From positions 44,846 through 108,845 of the forward strand of contig NZ_BCYU01000002.1 in assembly GCF_001598355.1 (NCBI RefSeq): 64,000 nucleotides of DNA, written 5' to 3'. The notes beneath the pieces are model-generated. The model saw nothing but the letters and a program-made list of their open reading frames with translations, made no database searches and was not told the DNA's origin. The stretch comes from Sphingomonas asaccharolytica NBRC 15499. GTDB taxonomy: Bacteria; Pseudomonadota; Alphaproteobacteria; Sphingomonadales; Sphingomonadaceae. Within the stretch, counting starts at the first letter, position 1. Each line of letters opens with the position of its first letter. Shown piece by piece: positions 25,418 to 34,054 of the stretch. The translations under genes were made by a program, and so were the position numbers.

Positions 25418-28261
25418 ATGCTAAGGGCAGTTCTGTTGTGCAGTGTCGCGTTCGTCATTCTGCCGTCAGTGGCGCAGGCTCAATCGGCGCCGGCAGCACC
25501 TTCGTCCCCTCAGAATTCAGGCGGTGTCGACCGGCCGGCGGCGGGGCAGGATTCGGCTGCTACGCCAGCGGCGCCCGAGAACGATATTATCGTGACAGGG
25601 TCGCGCATTACCGCGAACGGATTTCAACAGCCGACTCCGGTAACGGTCGTCGGCCAAGCCGAAATCAATCGGCAAGCTCCCACCACGATTGCGAGCTATC
25701 TCAATCAACTGCCATCGTTCGGTAATGCCACGTCGGCGAAGAATCCGGCGATCAATGTTGCGGGTGGCGGAGCGGAATTCGTCAACCTGCGCAATCTCGG
25801 GGCGACGCGAACGCTCGTCCTGCTAGACAATCGGCGCGTAGTGGAATCGACCACCGCCGGCGGCGTCGATACCGTCACTTTGCCGTTCGGCCTCATCAAA
25901 CGGGTCGAGGTCGTCACCGGAGGCGCATCGGCCGCTTGGGGTTCGGACGCGGTCGCCGGTGTCGTGAATTTCGTTCTCGATCGCGATTACCAGGGCCTGG
26001 GCCTGAACGTCGAAAGCGGCGTTTCAGATCGCGGGGACGCCGGTTACGTCAAGGCGAACGTGACGGCGGGCCAAAGCTTCGCGGGCGGCAAGGGCCATAT
26101 CGTCGCCGAGTTCGACTATCTCAACCAGCCAAACGGAGTCGATTTGGTCGACCGCGACTTCTTCAAGAGCAGGGCGGTGGTCAACAATCCGGCCTACACT
26201 CCGACCAACGGCCAGCCGCGTCAGATAACCGTCAGCAACGCGGCCACATCGAATGTGTCACCCGGCGGCGTGTTCGTCGGATCCGGGCCCGGGCAAGCCA
26301 ATTCCGGGGTGCTCCGCGGCATCCAGTTCCTGCCGGATGGTACGCTGGCACCCTATAATTTCGGCAACCAGTCCGGCCTCGTCCAATATGGTGGCGATGT
26401 TGACAGAACGGTGGGACTCGCTCGCTCGATCTCGACGCCTCTGAACTACGCCAACTTCTTCGGGCACCTGGACTATGACGTGCTGCCCGGGGTTAAAGCC
26501 TATGTCGAAGGGTTCTACGGCAGGACCAATTATAACGAAAACGGCTACCTGAACTATATGCGCCAGGGCAACATCCAGATCCGTGCAGACAATGCCTATC
26601 TTCCTACGACGATCCGTGATCAGTTGCTCGCCGCGGGGCAGCAATATGCGCTGCTTGGCAAGGATACGGTCGATTTTGGTCCGCCGACGTCGCGCAACAA
26701 TCGCGATGTCTGGCGAGCAACTGTCGGCGCGGATGGAGAAGTAGGCGCGACGTGGAAGTGGCACGCTTATTACACCCACGGCCAATCACTGACCAACCTC
26801 TATGCCGACAACGACACGATCATCGGCAATTTCAACAACGCCGTGGACGCGGTCCGCGATCCGGCAACGAACAACATCGTCTGCCGCTCGACGTTGACTA
26901 ACCCCAATAACGGTTGCGTGCCGCTCAATCTCTTCGGGGTCGGCGTGGCGTCGCCGGCGGCAATCGCCTACACGCATGGCACCGCCTACCAGCGTTCGAT
27001 CGTGAAGCTCGACGTCGTATCGGTGGACGCTTCCGGGACGCTTTTTAAGCTTCCCGCGGGTGACGTGTCGGTTGCCTTTGGCGGCGACTACATCCGCAAC
27101 GAAGCATCGTCGACCCAGGATGCCCTGGCGCTGGCTCGCGCTTATGCCGTGCAGAATTTCCAACCCTTCTACGGCAAGCGCCACGTCAAGGAAGCGTTCG
27201 TAGAAACGGTGATACCGATCCTGAAAGACGTCCCGCTGGCCCAGAAACTGGAAATTAACGCCGCCGGACGCATCACCGACTATAGCACCAGCGGCAGCGT
27301 CAAGACCTGGAAGGTCGGCATCTCGGACCAGGTCTTCAGGGATTTGCGGATCCGCGGTACATTGTCCCACGACATCCGCGCGCCGACCCTCACCGATCTG
27401 TTCTCAGGTGGTGTCCTCACCCAACAGCCGGTCTTCGACTCCGCGACGAACAAGACCTATCCGCAATATACCAACGCCAAGGGCAATCCCGCCCTTCGGC
27501 CCGAAGAGGCAGATACGGCTACAGCCGGGATCATTTTCAGCCCGAGCTTTATTCCCGGGCTGCAACTCTCGGTCGATTATTATCGCATCAACCTGAAGGG
27601 CGCGATTTCCTCGGTCAGTGCTGCTCAGGAGCTGGTATTCTGCAACAGCGGCCAGGCCCAATATTGCCAGTATGTCCACCGCGATGCGACCCAGGCGATC
27701 CTTTCGATCGACACGGTGCCGGTGAACGTCGCGAGCCTCAAGACGCAGGGCTGGGACTTCGAGGTCGATTATCGGCACCGGGTCGGTCCCGGCCTGTTCA
27801 GCTTCCGCGGACTGGCGTCGTACGTACCGGTATTCACGCAGGTCGACGCGGTTGGCAACGTGACCAACCTGGCGGGCCAGATCGGGGACCTCAACCCGGG
27901 CGAACCGAAATGGAAGGCCAATGCCTACGCCACCTATGAGCAGGGCCCGTTCTCGCTCACGCTGAACGCACGCTATGTCGGACCGGGGAAACTCCAGACC
28001 AATTGGGTCAGCAGCGTCGATGTCGACAACAATTCGGTCAAGAGCTTCCTGACGTTCGGCCTGACCGGCGTCGTCAAACTTGATGGAAAGGGTGCCTACA
28101 CCCTGACCTTCGGCATCGACAATTTGTTCGACCGCGACCCGGTCGACTTGCCGGTAATTCCCGCCACCGTGCAATATTCGGCGCCGGGCTTGGGCGGACG
28201 GTTCGACCTGTATGATCCGCTCGGGCGTAGTTTCCGCATAGGCGTGCGGACGAAGTTCTAA
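25418..28261 (+). CDS. TonB-dependent outer-membrane receptor
   Basis: The ATG at 25418 with GGAGGAGG upstream gives 947 residues with a signal peptide (MLRAVLLCSVAFVILPSVAQA). A Pro/Ala linker and TonB-box-like NDIIVTGSRI lead into the plug domain (about 60-190, with LVLLDNRRVV and VEVVTGGASAAWGSDAVAGVVNF) and a 22-strand barrel ending in Phe, RSFRIGVRTKF. It imports a large substrate using TonB energy. Neighbouring hydrolase, SDR and TetR genes suggest a hydrophobic carbon source rather than iron, but that is inference. A weak GC-rich hairpin follows near 28284-28320. Confidence 0.92.
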   Translation: MLRAVLLCSVAFVILPSVAQAQSAPAAPSSPQNSGGVDRPAAGQDSAATPAAPENDIIVTGSRITANGFQQPTPVTVVGQAEINRQAPTTIASYLNQLPSFGNATSAKNPAINVAGGGAEFVNLRNLGATRTLVLLDNRRVVESTTAGGVDTVTLPFGLIKRVEVVTGGASAAWGSDAVAGVVNFVLDRDYQGLGLNVESGVSDRGDAGYVKANVTAGQSFAGGKGHIVAEFDYLNQPNGVDLVDRDFFKSRAVVNNPAYTPTNGQPRQITVSNAATSNVSPGGVFVGSGPGQANSGVLRGIQFLPDGTLAPYNFGNQSGLVQYGGDVDRTVGLARSISTPLNYANFFGHLDYDVLPGVKAYVEGFYGRTNYNENGYLNYMRQGNIQIRADNAYLPTTIRDQLLAAGQQYALLGKDTVDFGPPTSRNNRDVWRATVGADGEVGATWKWHAYYTHGQSLTNLYADNDTIIGNFNNAVDAVRDPATNNIVCRSTLTNPNNGCVPLNLFGVGVASPAAIAYTHGTAYQRSIVKLDVVSVDASGTLFKLPAGDVSVAFGGDYIRNEASSTQDALALARAYAVQNFQPFYGKRHVKEAFVETVIPILKDVPLAQKLEINAAGRITDYSTSGSVKTWKVGISDQVFRDLRIRGTLSHDIRAPTLTDLFSGGVLTQQPVFDSATNKTYPQYTNAKGNPALRPEEADTATAGIIFSPSFIPGLQLSVDYYRINLKGAISSVSAAQELVFCNSGQAQYCQYVHRDATQAILSIDTVPVNVASLKTQGWDFEVDYRHRVGPGLFSFRGLASYVPVFTQVDAVGNVTNLAGQIGDLNPGEPKWKANAYATYEQGPFSLTLNARYVGPGKLQTNWVSSVDVDNNSVKSFLTFGLTGVVKLDGKGAYTLTFGIDNLFDRDPVDLPVIPATVQYSAPGLGGRFDLYDPLGRSFRIGVRTKF

Positions 28262-28411
28262 GGCCGAGCGAGGTACAAGGGGGCGGGAGGGGGCATACCG
28301 TGCCGGTGGTGCCGCCTCCCGTAATACGCCGCGACGACCGGAAAGCGTGGCGATGAAGAATTTTCTGCTCTTCTCGACCGCCTCGGTATTCTCCGTTGGA
28401 TGGGCCTCCAC

Positions 28412-28642
28412 CTAGGAAACGACGGGTGCGCTTAGGAGGTGAACATGCCTGAACTCGAGAAGCCGCGCCGCCTCTTCCACCGCAAGGCGCGAGTATGAGC
28501 GTTCTCGCAACGAGCCGTAGAACAAGAGAATATGCGGCGGCGGCTGATCGTCGCCAAGTCCGAGCCCAGGTCGTGGTATCGCGAATGCCGGATCGAGCGC
28601 GGGCAGGTGACGGGGATCGGACAGAATGCGGACGCGACTCAT
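28412..28642 (-). pseudogene. arsH: arsH, 5' fragment only
   Basis: The ATG at 28642 overlaps the aqpS stop (ATGA). The first 63 residues are ArsH-like: a Pro-rich lead, then ILLFYGSLRERSYSRLAVEE, which is the FMN-binding start of this NADPH-dependent flavoprotein that oxidises organoarsenicals. After EAARLLE the sequence turns to unrelated residues and stops at 28412, giving 76 residues instead of about 230-240. The missing two thirds are not found in the next 150 bases, so this is a deletion or replacement rather than a simple frameshift. Confidence 0.8.
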
Positions 28643-29301
28643 GCGTGCGCCCGCCCCGCGAAGAGCGCACTGCCCAGCAGGAAGGCCGCGATCGCGCCGA
28701 CCAGTTGCGCTGCGACGAACCCCGGAACACAGGCCGGGGCAATTCCGGCGAAGCTGTCGCTCAGCGACCGGGCGATAGTGATCGCCGGATTGGCGAAGCT
28801 GGTCGAGGAAGTGAACCAGTAAGCGGCGCTGATATAGAGCGCGACGCTTGCGGGAACGGAAGCAGGCCGCATCCGCACGGTTCCCAGGATCGTCAGGATG
28901 AGCCCGAAGGTGGCGATCGCTTCGCCCGTCAGTTGGCCCGGTCCGGCACGGACCTTCGTCGACAGTTCGAGGATCGGCAAGTCGAACATCAGGTGCGCGA
29001 CCCACACGCCCAGGATACCGCCCCCAAGCTGAGCCGCGACAAAGGCCGTTGCCACACGGCTGCTGATCTCGCCGCGCAGTCGCATGACCAAGGTTACGGC
29101 CGGATTGAAGTGCGCTCCCGAAACCGGCCCGAACATCGTGATCAGCACGAAGAGGATGGCACCGGTCGCGATCGTGTTGCCGAGTAATGCGATCGCGACG
29201 TTCCCGCCCGCTAGCCGTTCGCCCATGACGCCCGAGCCAATGACCGTCGCGAACAGGAGAAAGCTGCCGAGTGCCTCGGCGAGAATAGCCCGCCGCGTCA
29301 C
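28639..29301 (-). CDS. aqpS: Aquaglyceroporin of the arsenic operon (AqpS type)
   Basis: The 220-residue MIP channel starts at a GTG at 29301 that overlaps the arsC stop (GTGA). Six membrane segments and both NPA boxes are visible: GAHFNPAVTL in the first half and SFANPAITIARSLSDSF in the second. In Sinorhizobium, AqpS lets arsenite made by ArsC flow out down its gradient, replacing an ArsB pump. The arsR-arsC-aqpS order without arsB supports that role. All genes of the operon overlap by 4 bases. Confidence 0.9.
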   Translation of the reverse strand: MTRRAILAEALGSFLLFATVIGSGVMGERLAGGNVAIALLGNTIATGAILFVLITMFGPVSGAHFNPAVTLVMRLRGEISSRVATAFVAAQLGGGILGVWVAHLMFDLPILELSTKVRAGPGQLTGEAIATFGLILTILGTVRMRPASVPASVALYISAAYWFTSSTSFANPAITIARSLSDSFAGIAPACVPGFVAAQLVGAIAAFLLGSALFAGRAHA

Positions 29302-29729
29302 GACGAGTGAGTGCGGTGGCCGGCGGTGTTGACGACCAGTTCGCCGTCTTCCTTGGCGAAGGGGCCGCGCTGCGGCGTCGGCAGGATGTCGAGAACGGCT
29401 TCGGAGGGCCGGCACAGGCGCACGCCAAGCGGAGAAACCACGAGCGGGCGATTGATCAGGATCGGATGGTCGATCATCGCGTCGATCAGCGTGTCGTCCG
29501 ACAGGCTATCGTCGCCAAGACCGAGTTCGACATAAGGCGTGCCCTTCTCGCGCAACAGCTGGCGAGGCGTCAGTCCGGCGCGCTCGATCAGTTGCGACAG
29601 CAGCGCGCGCGAGGGCGGCGTCTTGAGATACTCGATGACGTGCGGCTCGATGCCGGCGTTGCGGATCATCGCCAGCGTGTTGCGCGAGGTGCCGCAGTCG
29701 GGATTGTGGTAGATGATGATGTCGGTCAC
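29298..29729 (-). CDS. arsC: Arsenate reductase, glutaredoxin-coupled
   Basis: The start is a GTG at 29729 overlapping the arsR stop. The 143-residue protein has the catalytic Cys12 in YHNPDCGTSRNT, and downstream arginines in LINRPLVV and VRLCRPSE, corresponding to the arsenate-binding arginines of the E. coli plasmid enzyme. It reduces arsenate to arsenite with glutathione and glutaredoxin. It precedes aqpS, which would release the product. Confidence 0.93.
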   Translation of the reverse strand: MTDIIIYHNPDCGTSRNTLAMIRNAGIEPHVIEYLKTPPSRALLSQLIERAGLTPRQLLREKGTPYVELGLGDDSLSDDTLIDAMIDHPILINRPLVVSPLGVRLCRPSEAVLDILPTPQRGPFAKEDGELVVNTAGHRTHSS

Positions 29730-30109
29730 GATTTCATCTCGTTGGCAACGGCTTCGATTGTCGCACCCGTCGCGCCGCAGCGACCGCGCAGGAGCGTATC
29801 GGCCAGCGACGCACAGATTTCGGGCGATCCGCCGCAGCAATCTTCCATCAGATATTCCAGCAACGCCGTCATGGCCTCGTATCTTGCCGAATAGATGACC
29901 GAGCGTCCGTCGCGCACGCTGTCGATCAGGCCTGCATGGCTAAGGATGGTCAAGTTGGCCGACAGGGTGTTGGGCGGCACGTCCAGCCGGCGTGCGATCT
30001 GGCCGGCCGGAATACCCTCATGCCCCGTCTGCACCAGCATGCGGAACACGGACAAACGCCCCTCATGCGCGAGGGCGGAGAGGGCGGTCACGGCAGTCTT
30101 CATTTCCAT
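29726..30109 (-). CDS. arsR: ArsR-family arsenite-responsive repressor
   Basis: The start is taken at the ATG at 30109; an ATG at 30103 is an alternative. The 127-residue protein has a winged helix (QIARRLDVPPNTLSANLTIL, about 38-57) and a C-terminal thiol cluster: Cys91, Cys92 and Cys99 in CCGGSPEIC, plus Cys111. This C-terminal site marks the ArsR types that sense As(III) away from the DNA-reading helix. There is almost no leader: the operator palindrome abuts the start codon, so the mRNA may be leaderless. Confidence 0.9.
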   Translation of the reverse strand: MEMKTAVTALSALAHEGRLSVFRMLVQTGHEGIPAGQIARRLDVPPNTLSANLTILSHAGLIDSVRDGRSVIYSARYEAMTALLEYLMEDCCGGSPEICASLADTLLRGRCGATGATIEAVANEMKS

Positions 30110-30129
30110 ATTTCTGAGATATCGGAAAT
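30110..30129 (-). promoter_or_regulatory. ArsR operator palindrome
   Basis: ATTTC-N10-GAAAT (reverse strand ATTTCCGATATCTCAGAAAT) lies directly upstream of the arsR ATG. The position and symmetry fit autoregulation by ArsR. Confidence 0.65.
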
Positions 30130-30175
30130 GATGAGAGAGGGGAAGGCAGAATATGGCCAACGGCGAGAGCCGCGC

Positions 30176-30209
30176 AAAAAAAGGCGGCCTCCATTCGGAA
30201 GCCGCCTTT
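30176..30209 (-). terminator. Intrinsic terminator of the second TonB receptor gene
   Basis: On the reverse strand AGGCGGC and GCCGCCT pair around an 11-base loop and are followed by seven or more U residues. It lies 25 bases past the receptor stop, before the ars operon promoter. Confidence 0.88.
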
Positions 30210-30233
30210 CCCCTTTTTATCCTGATCTTGCGA

Positions 30234-32921
30234 TCAGAACTTCGCGCTGAGCTCGAAGCCCCAGGTCCGCGGCGAGTTCAGATTGCCGTAGTCGCCCAGG
30301 ATGCCGCCATAATTGGTCGAAACCAGCGTGGACCCGTTATAGTTAAGGACCGGCGTCGAGTTCGCTGCCGAGCGGCGATAGACATAGGTGTGATCGAGCA
30401 GGTTGCGCGCCCACACGGAGAGCGTGACCTTGTTGCTCGCGTTGATGGCGATGTCGGTCAGCGCGAGTCGGCCGTTGACGACGAAGCTCGGGTCGGTCTT
30501 CGTCGGCTCGAGCTGGAAGCTGTACTGGCTGCTCGCATAATTGGCATCGAGATGGAGGCTGACCGCCGTATCCCCCTTGCCGATCGGTACCGAATAATCG
30601 ATCGAGCCCGAGGCGGCATTCTTCGGCGTGTAGACGATGTACAACTGCTGCGGCAGACCGCCGGTGATCGAGTTCACCGCGCTCGGCGCCTTCCAATACG
30701 TGTAGGCATAGGACGCCGCGAGCGTCAGCCCGGCGACCGGCCGCACCGTCAGATCGGCTTCGATGCCGCGGATCTTGCTCTTACCCGCATTCTGGGTCTG
30801 CTCGATATGCGAGCCATTGGTCGGGCTGCTGCCATTGGTATCGAACAGATCGAAGTCGAACTGCGTATTCTTGCGGTCCATGATGTACCCGGCCAGGTTC
30901 AGGCGAACGCGGTGGTCGAGGAACTCCATCTTGGCGCCGATTTCATACGACTTGACCGATTCCGGGCCGAAGGCGTTGAAGCTCTGCGACCGATCGTTGG
31001 CGCCGCCAGCGCGGAAGCCGGTCGAGTATTTAGCGTAGAAATGGACATCCTTCGTCGCGTCGAACGCCACGTTGAACATCGGATCGAAGCGGCTGATGCT
31101 ATTCGAGAAAGTGAAGGGTGACGCGACCGTCGTAACGCTCGGGTTCGCCAGGTTGGACTTGTTGTTCACGACGTAGAGCTGTCCATGACGCTTGTCCTTG
31201 GTCCAGCGACCGCCGGCCGTGAAGTGCAGGAAGTCCGCGCCTTGCGGTGTGTAGGTCAGATTGCCGAACACCGAATAATTGTGGTCGTACGCTTCGCTCG
31301 CGCGGGTGATGAACTGGCAGCTGTTGGTGAATTGCGGGACGGTCGCCGCCAGCGTGTTGATGCACGACGAGTCATAAGGCTGATAGCCCGAATTGGCCGA
31401 CGTGATGGTTCCGGGAGTGATTGGGCTGCGGATCGTATAGGCCGTGCCATCGGCGTTCCACTGATTGCTCAGCGGGGTCGCTGCATATTCGGTCGCGTGT
31501 TCGGTGTAATAATAGGCGCCGACCACATAATCGAACCCGTTCGAGCTACCGACGGCCTGCAATTCCTGGCTGAACTGATGCTGGCGGAAGAACGACAGGC
31601 TGTAGCGGCTGAACGTTCCGGTCGTGTTGAGTGCCGTGGGATTGGCCGTGTTCAGGACAAACGGCGAGAACGAGCTGCGCTCCGGCCCGCCGGAGTTATC
31701 CCACTGATCGGTCTCGACCCCGCGCCATGCGGTGATCGAGCGCAGTTCGAGCCAGGGCGCTGCCACGTACTTCAGGTTGGCCGAAACGCCGTGCGTGATG
31801 TCGACGCTCGGCTGCTGCGGCACGCCGACATCGGCAACGGTCTGGCGCTCCGGATGCACGCCGACGAGCGGCGCCTTAGGTGCGATGCAGAGCGGCTTCG
31901 GCGGCACCGCCGCCGCCTGAGCCGCGGTGATGGTGCCGCCGCAAGCGATCGGCGTGGCCGCGCCCGTGCCCGGAATGAAAAGCGACGTCCCGAGGACACC
32001 GGTCTGCGGGTTGGTATAGGTGCCGACGGTGTAGTTGTACGGATTGTAGTTCAGCAGCTGGCTGAAGTTCGGCGTGTTCTCATCCTTGGCATAATCATAA
32101 GCGATGTCGGCGGTGAAACCCTGGAACGGGGTCCAGCGAGCCGCGGCGCGACCGCCCTTGCGATCGTAATAGTTCCAGCCGGTGGAACCGGCGAGCGGAT
32201 CCTTCACGGTCGGATCCTGGTGTTGGTAGACGCCATCGAGCTTGATCGCGATGTTGTAGAAGGCCGGCAAATCAACATGGATTTCCCCGGTGCGGCTGCC
32301 ATAATTGCCCACGCCACCTTCGATACGGCCGCCAAGCTCACCGGTCGGGGCCTTGCTCACCAGCGAGAGCGCGCCGCCCTCGGTGTTACGGCCGAACAGC
32401 GTGCCCTGCGGGCCCTTGAGTACTTCGATCCGCTCGATGTCGAACAAAGCGGCGTTGAGGCCCTGCGTCTTCCCGAGCGCGACACCGTCGATATAGACGC
32501 CGACGCCGCCGTCACGCGCGGTCTGGTTCTGGTCATAGGGTACGATGCCGCGGATACCGATGGTCAGCGCCGACTGGCGCGCTTCGAACGTGGCGACGCG
32601 CAGCGACGGAACCGAGCCGTCGGCCAGGTTGAACAGGCTGAGGACATGGCGCTCGGTCAGCGCCTGGCTGTCGAGCACGCTGATCGAGATCGGCGTCTTC
32701 TGGAGGTTGGTCGTACGCTTGGTCGCGGTGACGACGATGTCGGCCAGGCCGTCCGGATTGGCGGTCTGGTCGGTCGGCGCGGCGGCGGGTGCAGCAGCGG
32801 CGTCCTGCGGCGCGGCCGCAGGGGCCGGCGTCTTCGGGTCTTCGGCGGCAAAAGCCGGCGTGGCGGTAACCGCGATCAGCGCGCTGGCCAGCAGCGTGCT
32901 CCGCAAGGTCGAGATCCCCAT
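30234..32921 (-). CDS. TonB-dependent outer-membrane receptor
   Basis: The 895-residue protein has a signal peptide (LLASALIAVTATPAFA), an Ala/Pro-rich linker (about 25-55), the TonB-box-like ADIVVTATKR, a plug domain with GVGVYIDGVALG and IERIEVLKGPQGTLFGRNTEGG, and a barrel ending in WGFELSAKF with the terminal Phe. It is of the FepA/FhuA-like siderophore or small-molecule receptor style common in sphingomonads. The substrate is unknown. It stands alone, upstream of the ars operon and ended by its own terminator. Confidence 0.92.
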   Translation of the reverse strand: MGISTLRSTLLASALIAVTATPAFAAEDPKTPAPAAAPQDAAAAPAAAPTDQTANPDGLADIVVTATKRTTNLQKTPISISVLDSQALTERHVLSLFNLADGSVPSLRVATFEARQSALTIGIRGIVPYDQNQTARDGGVGVYIDGVALGKTQGLNAALFDIERIEVLKGPQGTLFGRNTEGGALSLVSKAPTGELGGRIEGGVGNYGSRTGEIHVDLPAFYNIAIKLDGVYQHQDPTVKDPLAGSTGWNYYDRKGGRAAARWTPFQGFTADIAYDYAKDENTPNFSQLLNYNPYNYTVGTYTNPQTGVLGTSLFIPGTGAATPIACGGTITAAQAAAVPPKPLCIAPKAPLVGVHPERQTVADVGVPQQPSVDITHGVSANLKYVAAPWLELRSITAWRGVETDQWDNSGGPERSSFSPFVLNTANPTALNTTGTFSRYSLSFFRQHQFSQELQAVGSSNGFDYVVGAYYYTEHATEYAATPLSNQWNADGTAYTIRSPITPGTITSANSGYQPYDSSCINTLAATVPQFTNSCQFITRASEAYDHNYSVFGNLTYTPQGADFLHFTAGGRWTKDKRHGQLYVVNNKSNLANPSVTTVASPFTFSNSISRFDPMFNVAFDATKDVHFYAKYSTGFRAGGANDRSQSFNAFGPESVKSYEIGAKMEFLDHRVRLNLAGYIMDRKNTQFDFDLFDTNGSSPTNGSHIEQTQNAGKSKIRGIEADLTVRPVAGLTLAASYAYTYWKAPSAVNSITGGLPQQLYIVYTPKNAASGSIDYSVPIGKGDTAVSLHLDANYASSQYSFQLEPTKTDPSFVVNGRLALTDIAINASNKVTLSVWARNLLDHTYVYRRSAANSTPVLNYNGSTLVSTNYGGILGDYGNLNSPRTWGFELSAKF

Positions 32922-33112
32922 TTAAATAGCTCCACTGGGTAAGGCGGCGGCTCTGTGCCGTCCGTCCGTTCATGACGATCGTTCAGCGAGTCGGTGATTC
33001 CCGCCCGCCACGTCGTCGCAGAGGCCCCTATGGGTGGATTGCGTCGGCGCAGTTGCACTTGCGTGACTCAGTCATGGCGATTTGATGAAAGTCTTGTGAC
33101 GGTCCTAAAATG

Positions 33113-33793
33113 TCACGACGCCCAGCCCCAGGGGCGTTCGCGAAACCACTTGGTAATGACGTACTTGCTGCCCGCCCGAACTTTCATCCCCTGATGGATG
33201 GTGCTCGGATTGGGGCTGCCGTCCGGGCGCAGATTATTCCAGCACAGCAATTTGCCGGTTTCCGGCTGGACGATCTTGTCGATCGTCTTGAACCGCGTCG
33301 CGCCGCCGGCATCGGGCTCGTTGAGATAGAGCATTGCGGTCCAGGTACGGTTGCCGGCGACCAACGTGTAGGTGTGGAAGTCGACGCCATCGGGCTCGAA
33401 ATAATCGGTGTGCGCCTTGAACTCCTGACCCACCGCGTAACGCTGGCCCTGGATCGGCTCGCCATGCTTGGGGTCGAGGCCGATGAAATCGATGATCAGC
33501 CGTTCGAGCTCGGCGACGATCGGAATCGTCGGGTCGAGGTCGCAGGTTTCGCTCGTGCGAAAAGCCGCGTCGCCATTATAATCGGAGACTGTCGAGGGTC
33601 GCCGCTGCGTGTCGATCAGCGCGATCAGCGCCCGGCACAGATCGGGCGTGACGAAGCCGCGCCGGTGGAACAGCGTGAGCTTGGGGCTGGGGGTGCGCTG
33701 CACGCCGGGTTGCGCCATGATATGGGCGATGACGGGCTCGGAGGGGTGGCCCGAGCCGAGATTGGCTGGCACCGAAGCATCTGCGGACGACAT
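33113..33793 (-). CDS. 2-oxoglutarate/Fe(II)-dependent oxygenase, prolyl-4-hydroxylase type
   Basis: The start is the ATG at 33793; a longer reading would overlap tRNA-His. The 226-residue protein shows the iron triad His128, Asp130 (HTDYF) and His200 (TIHQGM), and Lys210 for 2-oxoglutarate, in the layout of the prolyl 4-hydroxylase alpha-subunit domain (PAGGATRF-like DAGGATRFKTIDKIVQPETG). Residues before 40 are not conserved-looking. It probably hydroxylates a protein or small molecule. It has no operon partner. Confidence 0.88.
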   Translation of the reverse strand: MSSADASVPANLGSGHPSEPVIAHIMAQPGVQRTPSPKLTLFHRRGFVTPDLCRALIALIDTQRRPSTVSDYNGDAAFRTSETCDLDPTIPIVAELERLIIDFIGLDPKHGEPIQGQRYAVGQEFKAHTDYFEPDGVDFHTYTLVAGNRTWTAMLYLNEPDAGGATRFKTIDKIVQPETGKLLCWNNLRPDGSPNPSTIHQGMKVRAGSKYVITKWFRERPWGWAS

Positions 33794-33873
33794 GGTCGCG
33801 AGCCTAACCAAATCATCCGGCGTCGTCAGCCTTGACCTGCACCGGTCGGTGCCGCTAGGGGCGCGCGTTCTAC

Positions 33874-33951
33874 GGCGATCGTAGTTCAATTGGTTAGAGC
33901 GTCGGCTTGTGATGCCGGATGTTGCGGGTTCAAGTCCCGTCGGTCGCCCCA
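33874..33951 (+). tRNA. tRNA-His(GTG)
   Basis: GCGATCG (33875-33881) pairs with CGGTCGC (33941-33947), with an encoded G at -1 (33874) opposite C73, and CCA at the end. Anticodon loop TTGTGAT gives GTG (His). The G-1/C73 pair is the histidine identity element. Confidence 0.95.
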
Positions 33952-34054
33952 TTTTTCCAGCCATTTCGCGCCCGTGGCGCATTCGGGCTGGTCATCGCCG
34001 CTCTAGAAGAATATTACGCGGCTTCGTAATTTTCTTTGCCACGCCGGAGCCAGC

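Noticed and set aside
31185..32942. Forward frame opposite the second TonB receptor
   Set aside because: Arg/Ala-rich shadow without features; the receptor frame has signal, plug and terminal Phe.
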